Shown piece by piece: positions 62,814-64,000 of a stretch of DNA of 64,000 nt (the first letter of the stretch is position 1; each line of letters starts with the position of its first letter). Below the pieces are notes generated by a model. It was not told where the DNA came from, did not search any database, and saw only the letters and a list, made by a program, of their open reading frames with translations. The DNA lies in the NCBI GenBank assembly GCA_021373185.1, contig JAJFTF010000007.1, positions 52,829 to 116,828 of the forward strand, given 5' to 3'. This stretch comes from Betaproteobacteria bacterium. Lineage in GTDB: Bacteria; Pseudomonadota; Gammaproteobacteria; Burkholderiales; Sulfuricellaceae. A program made the position numbers and the translations under genes.

Positions 62814-63112
62814 GCTGCCACCTCTCTGGATATAACGATTTCCATGCCGATGCGATGCGCGACGTGCATTTCCAGATGTGCGCCAGCGGATTTCTGCCAA
62901 CCATCCAGAAGCGCCAAGGTGTCGCATGTGAGAAGAGAGGCGAGGTCTTTGCGAAGGCAACCATGCCAGTCATCGGCAGATTCATGGTTGATTTCTGCTG
63001 GGTTGATGACTTCATACCCGAGTGATCGCAGCCTGTCGGCCTCAGTGTTGAAGGCTGGAAAATTGAAGTCTGGCAAGCCTGTCATAGGGCCGCTGATGTA
63101 GATGCGCTTCAT
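62810..63112 (-). CDS. DUF4406 protein (nucleoside 2-deoxyribosyltransferase-like)
   Basis: 100 residues. It begins KRIYISGPMTGLPDFNFPAF, the DUF4406 signature, with CDTLALLDGWQKSAGAHLE later; the fold is that of nucleoside deoxyribosyltransferases. Frequent in phages, where a role in nucleotide metabolism is assumed but not shown. Overlaps the methyltransferase start by 4 nt. Confidence 0.75.
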   Translation of the reverse strand: MKRIYISGPMTGLPDFNFPAFNTEADRLRSLGYEVINPAEINHESADDWHGCLRKDLASLLTCDTLALLDGWQKSAGAHLEMHVAHRIGMEIVISREVAA

Positions 63113-63447
63113 TCTTCACGCCCCTCTTCATTCCTGACATGATTTATCGCCTTGCCCGGTTCTGCCGTGCGCCAGTCCGGCCACCGGCGCAATTCATTGC
63201 GTTCCTGTTTGGCGGCGATAGCGCTTGCGATTTCTTCAGGCTCAAATCCAGCACGCCATGCTCCATCAAGTGCCAGAAGTACCACGTCTACCCATTCGGT
63301 TACGTCACCTGGGTTGGCGGCAATTTCATCGAGTTCCTGGCGGATATGGTCAATAACGCCATAAGTACGGGTTCCTGGTCCAAACGTGCGCAAGGAAAAT
63401 TCGCTCTGTCGTTTCAGGTGAGCCACAAGATCGAATGTATGGATCAT
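63109..63447 (-). CDS. DUF550 / dATP-dGTP pyrophosphohydrolase-like protein
   Basis: 112 residues. FGPGTRTYGVIDHIRQELDEI and TEWVDVVLLALDGAWRAGF carry the MazG-like all-alpha NTP-PPase pattern (ExxE... ExxD) of DUF550 proteins common in phages. Could hydrolyse host dNTPs in favour of modified pools. Overlaps both neighbours by 4 nt. Confidence 0.7.
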   Translation of the reverse strand: MIHTFDLVAHLKRQSEFSLRTFGPGTRTYGVIDHIRQELDEIAANPGDVTEWVDVVLLALDGAWRAGFEPEEIASAIAAKQERNELRRWPDWRTAEPGKAINHVRNEEGREE

Positions 63448-63839
63448 GGCAGCACCTCACGAATATCCTTGGCAAGCGCGGATTGGCCTTCTTTGAATCC
63501 GGTTGCATAGTCTCCGATGGAGAGGGCAAAGCTGAGCTTCTTGACGTCAGAGGTGAGCAAGTCTTTCGCATCAATGCAAAACTGCATGGCTTCATCTCTA
63601 GTGGGCTTTATCTTTGAAATAAATAAATCCGTAATAACATCCAGTTCAATCAAAGGATCAAGCCATTCATCGATATGAGACATGCAGTGCCAACGGCCAT
63701 CTTCATATTGAGAAATCCTGTAATCTCCGGTACCAGGAGAATTTGATCGGTACTCGCAGCTATGTGGGTTATCTGTTTTTTTCCAAACCAGCCCGCCGAA
63801 TTCAATGGTTTCCTCTGAAGGTGAAAGAATCTCGCTCAT
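63444..63839 (-). CDS. Hypothetical element protein
   Basis: 131 residues, acidic, N-terminal strand-rich part (EFGGLVWKKTDNPHSCEYRS) and C-terminal helices. No family recognised. Overlaps the recombinase stop by 4 nt (ATGA). Confidence 0.5.
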   Translation of the reverse strand: MSEILSPSEETIEFGGLVWKKTDNPHSCEYRSNSPGTGDYRISQYEDGRWHCMSHIDEWLDPLIELDVITDLFISKIKPTRDEAMQFCIDAKDLLTSDVKKLSFALSIGDYATGFKEGQSALAKDIREVLP

Positions 63840-64000
63840 GACATCGCCCTCCCCTCATAAACTCGCCGCATATCGCGCTTGCGGAAAACCTTCTTGCCGT
63901 CCACCTCGTGCAGCGCCGATTCCAGGTCTTCTTTGGTGATGCCGGTATAGACGCTGGTGGACGAGATAGAGGCTTGGCCAAGCGTGGCCTGAACTACGCC
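63836..64000 (-). CDS. Second tyrosine recombinase, C-terminal end (partial)
   Basis: 54 residues to the window edge. VQATLGQASISSTSVYTGIT is the C-terminal box of tyrosine recombinases (usually LGHxxxxTTxxYxH), with nucleophile Tyr present, but Gln where His/Trp III normally stands and Gly where His follows Tyr. It ends with a basic tail (KKVFRKRDMRRVYEG). The rest, including the Arg and HxxR boxes, is outside the window. Confidence 0.7.
   Translation of the reverse strand, partial: GVVQATLGQASISSTSVYTGITKEDLESALHEVDGKKVFRKRDMRRVYEGRAMS

Larger units (their letters stand above)
53202..64000. mobile_element. Integrated element (prophage/satellite-like) next to tRNA-Asn, right end not in window
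   Basis: From tRNA-Asn onward no housekeeping gene is seen. Contents: HTH-like protein, tyrosine integrase, orphan Dam-type methylase, iteron array, primase-helicase, small hypothetical genes in a tightly overlapping operon, C5 methyltransferase, DUF4406 and DUF550 proteins, and the tail of a second tyrosine recombinase. All genes are on the minus strand. No capsid, tail or conjugation genes are seen, so phage, satellite or integrative plasmid cannot be told apart. The second attachment site must lie beyond 64000. Confidence 0.8.

Overview
The window is a piece of a betaproteobacterial chromosome. The core gene order points to the Nitrosomonadales/Gallionellales neighbourhood, but the species is not identifiable from sequence alone. 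Supporting signs are the layout sdhAB-sdhE-gltA-sucA-sucB-lpd, then tRNA-Ser/4.5S RNA/dnaX/ybaB/recR, the fatty-acid cluster yceD-rpmF-plsX-fabHDG-acpP-fabF, and a two-subunit biotin-dependent carboxylase.

Layout. 0-8 kb is a plus-strand TCA-cycle operon. 8-16.4 kb holds a c-di-GMP type signalling protein, a stand-alone RlmK-like methyltransferase, RhlE helicase, tRNA-Ser(GGA), the SRP RNA, dnaX-ybaB-recR and a LuxR-family response regulator. At 16394-16421 lies a 28-bp chromosome dimer resolution site (dif). A filamentous (inovirus) prophage of about 7.4 kb sits directly against it (16.4-23.8 kb) and ends in a half-degenerate copy of the same site. 23.8-36.5 kb is a long run of minus-strand housekeeping genes (tatD-pilZ-holB-tmk-mltG-pabC-pabB, then the fab/pls cluster). 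36.7-53 kb holds the carboxylase pair, maf, an RsmI-like methylase, a Rof-like protein, sppA, a HAD phosphatase, rluC, rne, a low-molecular-weight phosphatase, an ankyrin protein, uvrB, an aminotransferase and an AsmA-like protein. Genes to the left of dif point right and most genes to its right point left, as expected if the two replichores meet at this site.

From tRNA-Asn (53126-53201) to the end of the window is a second, GC-richer integrated element whose far end is not seen. It has a tyrosine integrase, an orphan adenine methyltransferase, an intergenic array of ACCCGTGGAT iterons that looks like a replication origin, a Toprim primase-helicase with a decayed zinc finger, and a string of ten small genes joined by nine consecutive 4-nt start/stop overlaps. 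That string includes a C5-cytosine methyltransferase with five tandem copies of a 30-residue motif in its target-recognition region, nucleotide-metabolism-like proteins, two small DNA-binding-like proteins and the tail of a second tyrosine recombinase.

The points most worth following are: (i) the dif-integrated inovirus with a XafT-like Xer activator beside dif, and a membrane-anchored HTH protein whose C-terminus is written by the attachment site; (ii) the repeat-bearing cytosine methyltransferase; (iii) the iteron array next to the primase-helicase.
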